Part shown: positions 24,986-34,074 of the stretch, one piece after another
How positions within the stretch are numbered: the first letter of the stretch is position 1
Layout of the letters: each line of letters starts with the position of its first letter
NCBI GenBank assembly: GCA_004298905.1
Contig: SCTK01000006.1
Coordinates: forward strand, 62,001 to 126,000
Direction of reading: 5' to 3'
Length of the DNA stretch: 64,000 bases
DNA from: Burkholderiaceae bacterium
Lineage (GTDB): Bacteria > Pseudomonadota > Gammaproteobacteria > Burkholderiales > Burkholderiaceae_D
Made by a program: the position numbers and the translations under genes
The notes under the pieces: generated by a model
The model's database searches: none
The model's input: only the letters and a program-made list of their open reading frames with translations
What the model was told of the DNA's origin: nothing

Positions 24986-27052
24986 TCAGTGGCGGCTGCG
25001 CTTCACCAGTGCATTCACATCCAGAATCAGCGCCACCCGGCCATCGCCGAGTATGGTGGCCCCGGACACGCTGGGGACACGGCGGTAATTGCTTTCCAGA
25101 TTCTTCACCACCACTTGCTGCTGGCCGACCAGTTCATCCACCAGTAATGCGGTCTTGACACCTTCGGCTTCGATGATGACGGCGATATCGATCGCATCCG
25201 CTTTGCGCTGCACCTGAAATGCCGTACGCAAATCCAGCACCGGCAAATATTCCTGCCGCACCTCGATCACATTGCCGTGGCCGGAAATCGAACGCACCTG
25301 TTCCGCGCGCAGGGGAATCGATTCGATGACGCTGGCCAGCGGCAGCACATACACCTCGTCGCCCAGCGCCACCGACATGCCATCCATGATGGCCAGCGTG
25401 AGTGGCAGGCGGATCGTGACCTTGCTGCCCATGCCGGCGCTGGAATCGATTTCGACGCTGCCGCCGAGACTCAGGATGTTGCGCTTCACCACATCCATGC
25501 CGACACCGCGGCCGGACACATCGGTGACGGCATCGGCGGTGGAAAAACCGGGGGCGAAAATAAGATTCCAGACTTCCGTATCGGTGGCTTGATCGGCAAT
25601 CGCCAGCCCGCGTTCGCGTGCCTTGGCAATGATCTTGTCGCGCCGCAAGCCGCCGCCATCGTCACTCACTTCGATGACAATGTTGCCGCCGCGTTGCGCC
25701 GCACGCAGAGTGATCGTGCCCACATCGGGCTTGCCGACCTGCCGACGCACCTCGGGCAGTTCAATGCCGTGATCCAGCGCATTGCGCACCAGATGCGTGA
25801 GGGGGTCGGTAATTTTTTCGATCAGACCCTTGTCGAGTTCAGTACCCTCGCCCAGGGTTTTCAATTCCACCTGCTTGCCCAACTTGGCCGCCAGATCGCG
25901 CAACATGCGCGGAAAGCGATTGAACACATTGGAGATCGGCAGCATGCGGATGCCCAGCACCGATTCCTGCAAATCACGCGTATGCCGCTCCAGATCGGTC
26001 AAGGAAGAAAACAGTTGCGGGTGCGCACCCGCATCCAGTCCCATGACGTTTTGCAACAGGCCCGCCTGGGTGATGACCAGCTCGCCCACCAGGTTGATCA
26101 GCTGATCCACTTTTTCCACGCTGACGCGGATCGAGGCTTCCTCGGCCGCCTTGCGGGCAGCGGGTTTGGCCACTGGCTCAGATTGATTGGAGGCTGCCAC
26201 CGGCGCTGAGGCTGCTACCGCAGCGTCCACTATTGCAGGCAGCGCCGGCGCGTCGAAGAAACCATAGCCGTTATCGTCCACCGGCGCGGCGGCCGCGGCA
26301 TGGAACAAGCCATAGGCTTCGCTCACGGCTTGCGCCTGGTGCGCGGTGTCCACCGGCGTGACGGTCGTCCCTTCGATCGACAGCATGAAATTGATCAAGG
26401 CGGGTAATTCTGTGACCGGGTCTGCTGTCGTCAAGCGCAGATGCAAGGCACCGTCTCGACCGCTCTCCGGCGCTTCATCCAGCACGCCAAACGTCCGCAA
26501 TTCGCCGAGAAACCACGCCTGCTGTTTTTCTTCCAGCGTGCCACCGGGCAAGGGCACGATAATGCGCCAGGTGATTTTGGATGACTGCGGCGCCATGCCC
26601 TGCGCGTCCGGCGCCCGGAACTCTGCTGCAGCGGGATCGGCCAATGCCTTTAAACGGGCCTTCAAGGCCGTGGTATCCGGCGTCTCGGACATGACACCGT
26701 CGCGGCGGCAATCCAGTTGCTGGCGTATGGCGTCGCCGGCTTCGAGCAGCGTGTCCACCATCGCGACGGTCATTTCCAGTTCGCGATTGCGCACCTTGTC
26801 GAGCAGGTTTTCAGCTTCGTGGGTGAGGTCGGCAATTTCCTGCATGCCGAAGGTGGCGCTGCTACCTTTGATCGAGTGCGCGGCGCGGAAAATCGCATTC
26901 ATGACCTCGTGGTCGAAGGTCAGCAGGTCCAGTTCGAGCAGCAGCGCTTCCATGCTGCGCAAATGCTCGTAGGATTCTTCAAAGAAAACCTGATGAAACT
27001 GGGACATGTCGAACTGTCCCGCTTCCAGCCCGCTCCCTGGATCGTGATTCAT
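24986..27052 (-). CDS. cheA: Chemotaxis histidine kinase CheA
   Basis: A 688-residue CheA: an N-terminal Hpt domain with phospho-His H59 (AAHSIKGSSATFG), a linker with a P2-like region, the dimerisation domain from about residue 310 (IRVSVEKVDQLINLVGELVITQA), an ATPase with LVRNALDHGIE, DDGGGL and the GRGVGMDVV loop, and a C-terminal CheW-like domain. It phosphorylates CheY and CheB and is likely to serve the other receivers of this region too. Full length for the family. Confidence 0.96.
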   Translation of the reverse strand: MNHDPGSGLEAGQFDMSQFHQVFFEESYEHLRSMEALLLELDLLTFDHEVMNAIFRAAHSIKGSSATFGMQEIADLTHEAENLLDKVRNRELEMTVAMVDTLLEAGDAIRQQLDCRRDGVMSETPDTTALKARLKALADPAAAEFRAPDAQGMAPQSSKITWRIIVPLPGGTLEEKQQAWFLGELRTFGVLDEAPESGRDGALHLRLTTADPVTELPALINFMLSIEGTTVTPVDTAHQAQAVSEAYGLFHAAAAAPVDDNGYGFFDAPALPAIVDAAVAASAPVAASNQSEPVAKPAARKAAEEASIRVSVEKVDQLINLVGELVITQAGLLQNVMGLDAGAHPQLFSSLTDLERHTRDLQESVLGIRMLPISNVFNRFPRMLRDLAAKLGKQVELKTLGEGTELDKGLIEKITDPLTHLVRNALDHGIELPEVRRQVGKPDVGTITLRAAQRGGNIVIEVSDDGGGLRRDKIIAKARERGLAIADQATDTEVWNLIFAPGFSTADAVTDVSGRGVGMDVVKRNILSLGGSVEIDSSAGMGSKVTIRLPLTLAIMDGMSVALGDEVYVLPLASVIESIPLRAEQVRSISGHGNVIEVRQEYLPVLDLRTAFQVQRKADAIDIAVIIEAEGVKTALLVDELVGQQQVVVKNLESNYRRVPSVSGATILGDGRVALILDVNALVKRSRH

Positions 27053-27120
27053 GACAGTGTGCTTCCATTCATTTTATTAACCGCTCCCCATCCGCTCTCG
27101 CAACGCGAGAGGGACACACT

Positions 27121-27486
27121 TCAGCCCAGCACTTTGCGCACCACCTCCACCAGCTTGCCCGGATCAAACGGCTTGACGATCCAGCCGGTCGCGCCAGCGG
27201 CCTTGCCACTGGCTTTCATGGCATCGCCCGCCTCGGTGGTCAGCATCAGCACCGGTGTGGTTTTGTATTGCGGCAGGCCGCGCAGCGCCTTGATCATCGA
27301 CAACCCATCCATGCGCGGCATGTTCTGATCGGTCAGCACCAGATCAAAGTTTTTGTTCTTGAGTTTCTCCAGCCCATCGTGTCCATCGGCAGCCTCGGTC
27401 ACTTCATAGCCCGCCCCTTTCAGGGTGAAGGACACCATTTGCCTGATCGAAGCGGAATCGTCTACGGTTAATACGGATTTGCTCAT
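27121..27486 (-). CDS. cheY: Chemotaxis response regulator CheY
   Basis: A 121-residue lone receiver with DD (residues 9-10), phospho-acceptor D53 (LTDQNMPRMDG), T83/T84 and K105 (IVKPFDP). It carries the phosphoryl signal from CheA to the flagellar switch. GGGAGG lies 5 bases before the ATG at 27486, excluding an upstream in-frame start. It is between cheA and the CheZ-like receptor gene, the place where cheZ is often found. Confidence 0.92.
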   Translation of the reverse strand: MSKSVLTVDDSASIRQMVSFTLKGAGYEVTEAADGHDGLEKLKNKNFDLVLTDQNMPRMDGLSMIKALRGLPQYKTTPVLMLTTEAGDAMKASGKAAGATGWIVKPFDPGKLVEVVRKVLG

Positions 27487-27528
27487 TGATGCCTCCCAAT
27501 TTACGCGGCGCAAACCATCGACCGCTTG

Positions 27529-28905
27529 CTAAAAGAGTTCAACCTCGCCACTCTGCATGCTGGTTTGTGAAACGGTGACCGATTTACCCGAGTGCAGTGC
27601 GTTGATCCCACCGCCATTCATGTCACCCGACGCTGCAAACCCTGTGTTGTGGTCAGTACGGCTATCCAGTCGTTGCAAGCCCGTTTTATCGGCAGTTTTG
27701 CCCATAACTTGAGATGTCGACAGGGATTCCTTCTGCGCTGGCTGGAACGAAGAGGCCTTTGATCCCGGGTTTCGCTGACGCCCACCTTCACCGGACATCG
27801 CGGGTCCGGACGCCAATTGCGACAGATTGCTCAGCATCTCTCGCATGCCTGCCAGACGCTTGGCAATCTGCCCAGACAATTGCACGCAAATATCCTGGAA
27901 CTGCAATGCCATCACGGAGCGATTGACGTGCGAACCTATTTCCTCGGCAATGTTGTGAATGCTGTCGGCGTCCTGCGCAATCTTTTGATTAACGTTGCGG
28001 ATCTGCGCCATGGTGTCCTGCGCCAGCTGCTTGGACTGAAATGCGGAGGCCATGTCGTGCGAAGCCATTTGATTGATTACGCCTTCGGCCGACTGGATGG
28101 CGTCGTGAATCATGCCGATGTCGTTGCGGATCTGATTGCTGAAATGGCTGGTGCGTTCGGACAGTGAACGTACCTCATCGGCGACCACCGCAAAACCGCG
28201 CCCTGCGTCTCCCGCGCGCGCAGCTTCGATCGCCGCGTTCAGCGCCAGCAAATTGGTCTGCTTGGAAATGGCTTCGATTTCCTGCAGGATCTTGAGCGTC
28301 TTGCGCACCTGCTCCTTGACCGAATCCATTTGATCGACCAGACCCATTGCGCTTTTGCTGCTGTTGATCGAACTGTCCAGAAAGGTGTGCATCAGCTTAC
28401 TGATCTCTTCGATAAAACTTTCGAAACTGCTGCCGGGTTCAGCACCATGATCAGTGCCGCCCGCCTTGGCCTGTGCCCCCTGGGCAATTCCCATCGCCAG
28501 CGCCTGCTGCTGCGATGACAGGCTCTGCTGGCTGCCAAAGCTGGCAATCAATTGCGACCCGGCATCTTCGATCAACTGCTGCATCTGATTCATTTCGCTG
28601 CTCACGCAATCGAGCTGCTGTGCAAAGCCGGTTTCATATTCCTGCAGTTTGCTGGTCAGCGCCGCATGCTGCTGCACCCCGGTTTCGTTGCAAAGCTGCG
28701 CCAGCAAGTTTTCATAACCGGTGGCGAGAATCTTTTCCGCCAACACCAAACAAGTCACACTCAAAATCACCACCGCAGGCAGCGCCGACCACACCCCCAG
28801 CTCCAGCAGCCAGCCGGCCAAAAGTGAAATCGCTAACGCCAGACAGGCGCTCACCCCGACCAGCACTCTCCATTTGCTCATTGGTACACTGCTTTGCGCG
28901 TTCAT
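27529..28905 (-). CDS. Chemoreceptor-like protein with CheZ-like DxxxQ helix
   Basis: A 458-residue protein with two close N-terminal membrane helices (about 15-62), no real periplasmic domain and no HAMP. A methyl-accepting-type coiled coil follows with tip [19 protein letters not shown]. After it comes [13 protein letters not shown], in which D338 and Q342 have the DxxxQ spacing of the CheY-P phosphatase CheZ (FQDLTGQ). The disordered tail ends GEVELF, as in CheD. Being first in the operon and next to cheY, with no cheZ in the window, it may combine receptor scaffold and CheY-P phosphatase. AGAGGAAA supports the ATG at 28905. That activity is inference. Confidence 0.82.
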   Translation of the reverse strand: MNAQSSVPMSKWRVLVGVSACLALAISLLAGWLLELGVWSALPAVVILSVTCLVLAEKILATGYENLLAQLCNETGVQQHAALTSKLQEYETGFAQQLDCVSSEMNQMQQLIEDAGSQLIASFGSQQSLSSQQQALAMGIAQGAQAKAGGTDHGAEPGSSFESFIEEISKLMHTFLDSSINSSKSAMGLVDQMDSVKEQVRKTLKILQEIEAISKQTNLLALNAAIEAARAGDAGRGFAVVADEVRSLSERTSHFSNQIRNDIGMIHDAIQSAEGVINQMASHDMASAFQSKQLAQDTMAQIRNVNQKIAQDADSIHNIAEEIGSHVNRSVMALQFQDICVQLSGQIAKRLAGMREMLSNLSQLASGPAMSGEGGRQRNPGSKASSFQPAQKESLSTSQVMGKTADKTGLQRLDSRTDHNTGFAASGDMNGGGINALHSGKSVTVSQTSMQSGEVELF

Positions 28906-28964
28906 CGCTTTTCCTCTTTTATCCCGTGGCCACAAGTGTCATACTCACCCCTGACATTCGGCTT

Positions 28965-28991
28965 TTATCGGCCCGAAACGCAGAAAAATTA
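28965..28991 (-). promoter_or_regulatory. Sigma-28 (FliA) promoter of the chemotaxis operon
   Basis: On the minus strand this reads TAATTTTT, 11 bases, then GCCGATAA: a perfect FliA -10 and a 6/8 -35 at exact spacing. It lies about 60 bases upstream of the CheZ-like receptor gene that opens the operon. FliA is encoded in this window, so class-3 control of chemotaxis is consistent. Confidence 0.82.
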
Positions 28992-29010
28992 GTGCTTGAG
29001 ACGGTTCTCC

Positions 29011-30957
29011 ATGCCTGACAACCCCGTTGCCCCTACCTCTATGACACCCGCCGGCCCGCCGCTGCGCGTGCTGATGATCGAGGATTCTGAAACCGATTAC
29101 GAACTGATCCTGATCGACCTGCGCCGGGACGGCAGCAAGATCGAAAGCGTGCGCATTGAAGAGGAAGGACCCTTTCTGAGCACCCTGCGCAGCCAGCGTT
29201 GGGATGTGATCCTGTCCGACCACAATTTGCCGCGTTTCAGTTCGCGCCGGGCACTGGAATTACTCATGCAGGAGCAGCGCGACATTCCCTTTCTGATCGT
29301 GTCCGGCACCATCGGCGAAGATCACGCGGTGGATGCCATGCTGGCGGGGGCCGACGACTATGTGATGAAAGGCAGCACGCGCCGCCTGCGCCCGGCGATC
29401 GACCGCGCCATCAAGGCCGCCGAACACCGCCAGCAGCAACGTCACGCCGAACAGGCGCTGCAAGACAGCCTGGAACGCCTGGAAACACTGGTCGCCGCTT
29501 CGCCGCTGGCGATTGTGGTGGTTGACGAGAGCCACCGCGTCTCGGTCTGGAACCAGACGGCCGAACGCATGCTCGGCATACCGGCCGCGCTGGCCCAGGG
29601 ACAGGTGCTGGAACATGCGCGCGAACCGCTGCTGCGCGAAATCAATCTGTTCTACCGGCAACTGCGCATCGGCCAACATCTGGTCAATTTCTCTGCCCTG
29701 CTGGAGCGCCCGGATGGATCACTGGTCGATATCAGCGTCACGGCCGCGCCACTCCATCGCGATGAGAGTGGTGAATCGGTCGGCATGGTCGCCTTCATCG
29801 CCGACGTCACGGAGCAACGCCGCCTCGAGCAGGCGCGGCAGGAAAATGAAATCAAGCTGTCGGCGATTACCTCCAACCTGCCGGGTGTCGTATTTCAGAT
29901 TTTGTTCCATCTGGGCGAACGTTCGGTGATGGTGCCCTATGTCAGCGAAGGCGCGCACCAGTTGTTTGGTATCAGTGCCGATGAATTTTCCAAACAACCC
30001 TTTACTCTCACCTCACTCCTCAGCCCGACTGATCGCGAACAATTCCGCGAAACCCTGGCGCAGGCAGCGGCCAGCGGCGATACTTTCCGCTGGCAGGGAC
30101 GCATCTTCCCAGCCGGACAGCATGCGCGCTGGCTCTACTTCGCCGCCTCGCCGCGGCCGCTGGTGATGGATTACACCGTCTGGGACGGCATCATCATCGA
30201 CATTACCCAGCAAAAATCGGCGGAAGAGTGGCTGCAAGCCTCGCAAGATGAATTGCGCGCGCTATCGGCACACATGGAACAGGTCAAGGAAACCGAGCGT
30301 GCCGACATCGCCCGCGAAATTCACGACGATCTGGGTGGCACCATGACCAAACTCAAAGCCGATGTGCTGCGGCTGCGCAAACGGCTGGCGAGCCTGACCA
30401 AGGAAATCGACCCTGCGGCGGGCAATGAATTGGAAACCACACTGGTGGATATGCAGGGCTTGCTCGATCATGCAGTGGCCTCGACCTCGCGCATCGCGCG
30501 CTCGCTGCGTCCGGCGATTCTCGACCTCGGCATTGTGCCGGCGCTGGAATGGGAAATCGGCGAATTCCGCCGCCGCACCAGTCTCCGTGTCAATTTCACC
30601 TGCAATCTGGAAGAACTCGAACTCGGCAAACAAGCCGCCACCGTGATTTACCGAGTGGTACAGGAAGCGTTAACCAATATTCTCAAACATGCCCAGGCCA
30701 AACGCGTCGATGTCGAACTGTTTGCCACCGACGACCGCATCACGCTGGAGATTCACGACAACGGCATCGGCATTGACGCCAAGTCACTGACCAAGCCCAA
30801 TTCCTTCGGCATTCGCGGCATGACCGAGCGAGCGCGCATTCTGGCCGGCTGGATGGATGTCAGCAGCGCGCCGGGCAAAGGCACGACACTGATGCTGTCG
30901 ATCCCGCGAATGATGGATAATCCGTCCTCCGAACTCTCCTCGCGACCGCAACCATGA
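29011..30957 (+). CDS. REC - PAS - PAS - HisKA_3 sensor histidine kinase
   Basis: A 648-residue soluble kinase. It opens with a receiver (LMIEDSETDYELI; acceptor D in LSDHNLPR; VMKGS), then two PAS domains (about 150-270 and 285-405). The HisKA_3 dimerisation domain has H438 in ADIAREIHDDLGG, and a NarX/DesK-type ATPase ends in DNGIGI and GIRGMTERA. The N-terminal receiver makes it able to take a phosphoryl signal from another kinase. It is coupled by a 4-base overlap to the NarL-type regulator. The ATG at 29011 is preferred to a TTG 15 bases upstream. Confidence 0.88.
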   Translation: MPDNPVAPTSMTPAGPPLRVLMIEDSETDYELILIDLRRDGSKIESVRIEEEGPFLSTLRSQRWDVILSDHNLPRFSSRRALELLMQEQRDIPFLIVSGTIGEDHAVDAMLAGADDYVMKGSTRRLRPAIDRAIKAAEHRQQQRHAEQALQDSLERLETLVAASPLAIVVVDESHRVSVWNQTAERMLGIPAALAQGQVLEHAREPLLREINLFYRQLRIGQHLVNFSALLERPDGSLVDISVTAAPLHRDESGESVGMVAFIADVTEQRRLEQARQENEIKLSAITSNLPGVVFQILFHLGERSVMVPYVSEGAHQLFGISADEFSKQPFTLTSLLSPTDREQFRETLAQAAASGDTFRWQGRIFPAGQHARWLYFAASPRPLVMDYTVWDGIIIDITQQKSAEEWLQASQDELRALSAHMEQVKETERADIAREIHDDLGGTMTKLKADVLRLRKRLASLTKEIDPAAGNELETTLVDMQGLLDHAVASTSRIARSLRPAILDLGIVPALEWEIGEFRRRTSLRVNFTCNLEELELGKQAATVIYRVVQEALTNILKHAQAKRVDVELFATDDRITLEIHDNGIGIDAKSLTKPNSFGIRGMTERARILAGWMDVSSAPGKGTTLMLSIPRMMDNPSSELSSRPQP

Positions 30958-31586
30958 TCCGTGTTTTCATTACCGACGACCATGCCATCGTGCGCAAGGG
31001 TCTGCGCCAGATTGTCGGCGATCATCCCGACATGCAGATCGTCGGCGAAGGCGAACACTACGCCGACCTCTCGCGCTCGATGCGCCAGATCGATTTCGAT
31101 GTGCTGCTGCTGGATATTTCCATGCCGGGCAAGAATGGCATCGAAATTCTCAAACTGGTCAAACAGCACAAGCCGAATGTCCATGTGCTGATGCTGTCGA
31201 TGTATCCAGAAGATCAATACGCCGTGCGTGCGCTGAAAGCCGGTGCCTCCGGTTATCTGAACAAGAACAGCGCGCCGGAAAAACTGGTGGAAGCGATCCA
31301 GACCGTGGCCCGCGGCAAGAAGTACATCACGCCGGAGTTGGCAGAATCACTGGCCATGCATGTCGCCGAAGACACCACCGGCCTGCCGCATGAGAAATTA
31401 TCCGATCGTGAATTTCAGACGCTGCGTCTGATCGCTGCGGGCAAGAAACTTTCGGAAATCGCCGAAGAAATTGCGCTGTCACCGAAAACCGTCAGCGTCT
31501 ATCGCGCCCGCATCATGGAAAAAATGAACATGAGCAACAATTCGGAATTGATTCACTACGCGATGAAACATGGTTTGGTGGAGTGA
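30954..31586 (+). CDS. NarL/FixJ-type response regulator
   Basis: A 210-residue regulator: receiver with DD (8-9), D54 (LLDISMPGKNG), K in GYLNKNS, and a C-terminal LuxR-type helix-turn-helix (LSDREFQTLRLIAAGKKLSEIAEE, then LSPKTVSVYRARIMEKM). It should bind DNA when phosphorylated by the kinase encoded just upstream, whose stop it overlaps. Target genes are unknown; the flanking motility genes are candidates. Confidence 0.93.
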   Translation: MIRVFITDDHAIVRKGLRQIVGDHPDMQIVGEGEHYADLSRSMRQIDFDVLLLDISMPGKNGIEILKLVKQHKPNVHVLMLSMYPEDQYAVRALKAGASGYLNKNSAPEKLVEAIQTVARGKKYITPELAESLAMHVAEDTTGLPHEKLSDREFQTLRLIAAGKKLSEIAEEIALSPKTVSVYRARIMEKMNMSNNSELIHYAMKHGLVE

Positions 31587-31671
31587 AGAATAGAATCCTT
31601 GCAGCACCCTGTTCCGTCCAAACCGGCACCATTCGCGCTGAGCCTGCCAACTAAACATTTCCAGCCACAGA

Positions 31672-32631
31672 CTAACTACCACTGTTCTCCACCGATTCCC
31701 GCTGCTGACCGCCGACCGCAACCACCGACCGATTCACCGGCAGTGCGATCTCCGCCACCACCACATTGCCCCGCCCCCGATATTCCAGCCGTGAAAAACT
31801 GAGGGCGCGGGCCATGGCGATGCCGCGGCCGTGGCTGTCAAAGGCGCGCCGGGGGCACATTTCGAGATACTTGTCCGGCACGAACCCGGCCCCTTCGTCG
31901 CGGATGGTGAAGATCAAACCGGCAGGGGTACGCCGGTATTCGACCAGGGCGCGCCGCGCGGCATAGCGGGGGTCCTGCAGGCGGCGTTCCACCTCGGCTT
32001 CCCAGTCAAGGTTGGCGTGCAAGCGGGATTTTTCCTCGTAGGTGATGGCGAGATTGCCGTGCTCCACGGCATTGATCAGCAATTCAGCCAGACCGATCAC
32101 GGCCTTTTCCGGATCGGGACACAACGATGCCAGCAAGCCCGCCAGGCGCTGCGCCTGATGCAGTGTCTGAAAGCTGAATTGCGCGAAGTCGAGCAGCGCG
32201 ATGGCGCCGTCACGGCGTCTGATTTGCTCATGCAAATTCTGTTTGAATCCCTGCTGCTTGAGCGCCGCTTCAAGAATCGACCGCAGCACCGCGGATTCAT
32301 AGGGTTTGGACAGATAGTAGTAGGCCCCCGCCTGCAAGCCTTCGGCGATCTGCTCCGGCCCGGCAGCGGCGGTCTGCATGACGATGGGCAGATCGGCATA
32401 GTGCGGATCGGCCTTGATGCGCACCAGCAATTCCATGCCGTTCATCACGGGCATCATGCGGTCGAGCACGATGGCATCGAACGGTTGTGGGGCCTGTTGC
32501 AAACAGTCCCAGGCTTGCGCGCCGTTTTCGGCGCAGGTCAGGTGATATTCCGGCAGATTCAGATACTCGCTCAGAATTTCCAGATTCATTGGTTCGTCAT
32601 CAACCAGCAGGATGTGTTTTTTTTGTCTCAT
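31672..32631 (-). CDS. Receiver - HATPase (RsbW-like) regulator
   Basis: A 319-residue protein: receiver with DDEP and phospho-acceptor D57 (IVLDRMMPVMNG, then SKPYES), a helical linker, and a C-terminal GHKL ATPase of the anti-sigma/RsbW type (ELLINAVEHGNLAITYEEK, FTIRDEGAGF, SHGRGIAMARAL). It has no His-phosphotransfer domain, so it is not a conventional kinase; RsbW-type domains phosphorylate STAS proteins on Ser. The STAS protein at 17684-17989 is a possible partner. It follows the PAS kinase gene by 47 bases on the same strand, so phosphorylation by that kinase is plausible. Confidence 0.85.
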   Translation of the reverse strand: MRQKKHILLVDDEPMNLEILSEYLNLPEYHLTCAENGAQAWDCLQQAPQPFDAIVLDRMMPVMNGMELLVRIKADPHYADLPIVMQTAAAGPEQIAEGLQAGAYYYLSKPYESAVLRSILEAALKQQGFKQNLHEQIRRRDGAIALLDFAQFSFQTLHQAQRLAGLLASLCPDPEKAVIGLAELLINAVEHGNLAITYEEKSRLHANLDWEAEVERRLQDPRYAARRALVEYRRTPAGLIFTIRDEGAGFVPDKYLEMCPRRAFDSHGRGIAMARALSFSRLEYRGRGNVVVAEIALPVNRSVVAVGGQQRESVENSGS

Positions 32632-32678
32632 GTTTTCAGTCGTTTGTAATTTTCACTTCGTCATGCGGGGTGTTCCGG

Positions 32679-33983
32679 TTACTGGTGCGGGGCGGGCCAG
32701 AAAGTTTCCGGGTTGGCCAGCGGCAAACGCAATTCAAACGTCGCGCCCTGATCCGGATTGTTGCGCGCCACGATCGTGCCGTGGTGCGCCGCCATGATTT
32801 CGCGGCAGATCGACAGGCCCAGGCCGGTGCCGCCCGCACCGCTGCGGGTTTTGGAGGACTGGATGAATTTGTCGAAAATGCTTTCCAGTTCGTCGGCGGG
32901 AATGCCCGGCCCTTGATCCGATACTTCCACGATCAGGGCCGCGATTTGCTGACTGTCGGCCGCGCGCCGGCCAATCACGAGATGCCCCAGGCACCAGCGC
33001 AACGTAATGTCGGCACCGGTCGGACTGAACTTGATGGCGTTGGACAGCACGTTGCGCAACACCTGCGTGAAGCGGGTCGCATCGACCCAGGCGCGCGTAG
33101 GAATGGGCTGGCCCTGCGCGTCCAGCGGCAGCGCCTGATGAATATTCAAGCCCCGGCTTTTGAGCAGGGCATCGAGTTCTCGCAGCAGCTCGGCGGCAAT
33201 GTCGCGGGTGTCTTCGTGGTGCAGTTCGAACGGCATCTTGCCCGCTTCCAGCTTCGACAGGTCGAGCAGGTTGTTGAGCAGATCCAGCAAGCGCGTGCCG
33301 CTCTTGTGAATGTTGTCGAACCAGTGTCTGAGTTTGATCAGCTCGGCCTGATCCCACTTGTCGATACCGAAGCGGGCGAAGCTGAGAATGGCGTGCATGG
33401 GGGTGCGCAATTCGTGGCTCATGTTCGCCAGAAAATCACTCTTGGCCTGGTTGGCCTGCTGGGCTTCGTCGCGCGCGGCCACCAGTTTGGCGGTACGTTC
33501 TTCGACCAGCAGGGCCAGATTGTCGCGGTGCCGCAGCAATTCTTCCTCCAGTTGCTTGCGCTCGTCGATATTGGTCCAGATGCCGGTATACAGCTCGGGA
33601 TATCCGGCCGCGTCGCACAAGACTTCGCCGCGCGCATGCATCCAGCGCCAGATGCCCGCCTGGTCGCGCACCCGCACTTCAATCGACCAGCGGCCGCCGG
33701 TTTGATCCAGCGTCTCCTGCAACGCCTGCAGCCGGGGCAAATCGTCGGGATGGGTCAGGTTGTCAAAAAACAGGTACGACCTGGGCAACTCCGTGCCAAA
33801 GAAATCCTGGCCGGCACGATTCATATACAGCACCCGGCCGGCGCGGTCGAACGCCATGATCATGTCGACACTGGACTCGGTCAGATTGACCATCAGCGCT
33901 TCGCGCACACGGGCTTCCTGCCCGTTACGAACAGCCGCCGGTGCAGTGAAACCAGGAAGGAGGTCAGCAGAAATGGGCAGCAT
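32679..33983 (-). CDS. PAS-domain sensor histidine kinase
   Basis: A 434-residue soluble kinase with a PAS domain (IMAFDRAGRVLYMNRAGQDF), a PAC-like segment, a HisKA domain with H190 (ANMSHELRTPMHAIL) and a HATPase_c domain (LSNAIKFSPTG, DQGPGIP, GTGLGLSICREIM). The ATG at 33983 is chosen over a TTG at 33998. A FliA-type promoter lies about 45 bases upstream, placing it in the motility regulon. Its likely partner is the REC-HATPase protein encoded directly downstream. Confidence 0.88.
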   Translation of the reverse strand: MLPISADLLPGFTAPAAVRNGQEARVREALMVNLTESSVDMIMAFDRAGRVLYMNRAGQDFFGTELPRSYLFFDNLTHPDDLPRLQALQETLDQTGGRWSIEVRVRDQAGIWRWMHARGEVLCDAAGYPELYTGIWTNIDERKQLEEELLRHRDNLALLVEERTAKLVAARDEAQQANQAKSDFLANMSHELRTPMHAILSFARFGIDKWDQAELIKLRHWFDNIHKSGTRLLDLLNNLLDLSKLEAGKMPFELHHEDTRDIAAELLRELDALLKSRGLNIHQALPLDAQGQPIPTRAWVDATRFTQVLRNVLSNAIKFSPTGADITLRWCLGHLVIGRRAADSQQIAALIVEVSDQGPGIPADELESIFDKFIQSSKTRSGAGGTGLGLSICREIMAAHHGTIVARNNPDQGATFELRLPLANPETFWPAPHQ

Positions 33984-34027
33984 GGATTCCGGAGACAAGT
34001 CGCACTGGCGTCAGGCGCCACAGTGCC

Positions 34028-34054
34028 TTATCGGCGGAAATGCCCGGAAATTGA
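34028..34054 (-). promoter_or_regulatory. Sigma-28 (FliA) promoter candidate for the PAS kinase gene
   Basis: On the minus strand: TCAATTTC, 11 bases, GCCGATAA. The -10 is perfect, the -35 matches 5 of 8. It lies in the gap between the GGDEF gene and the PAS kinase gene, about 45 bases from the latter's ATG. Confidence 0.6.
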
Positions 34055-34074
34055 AGCGCCGCTCTGGCAGCGGC

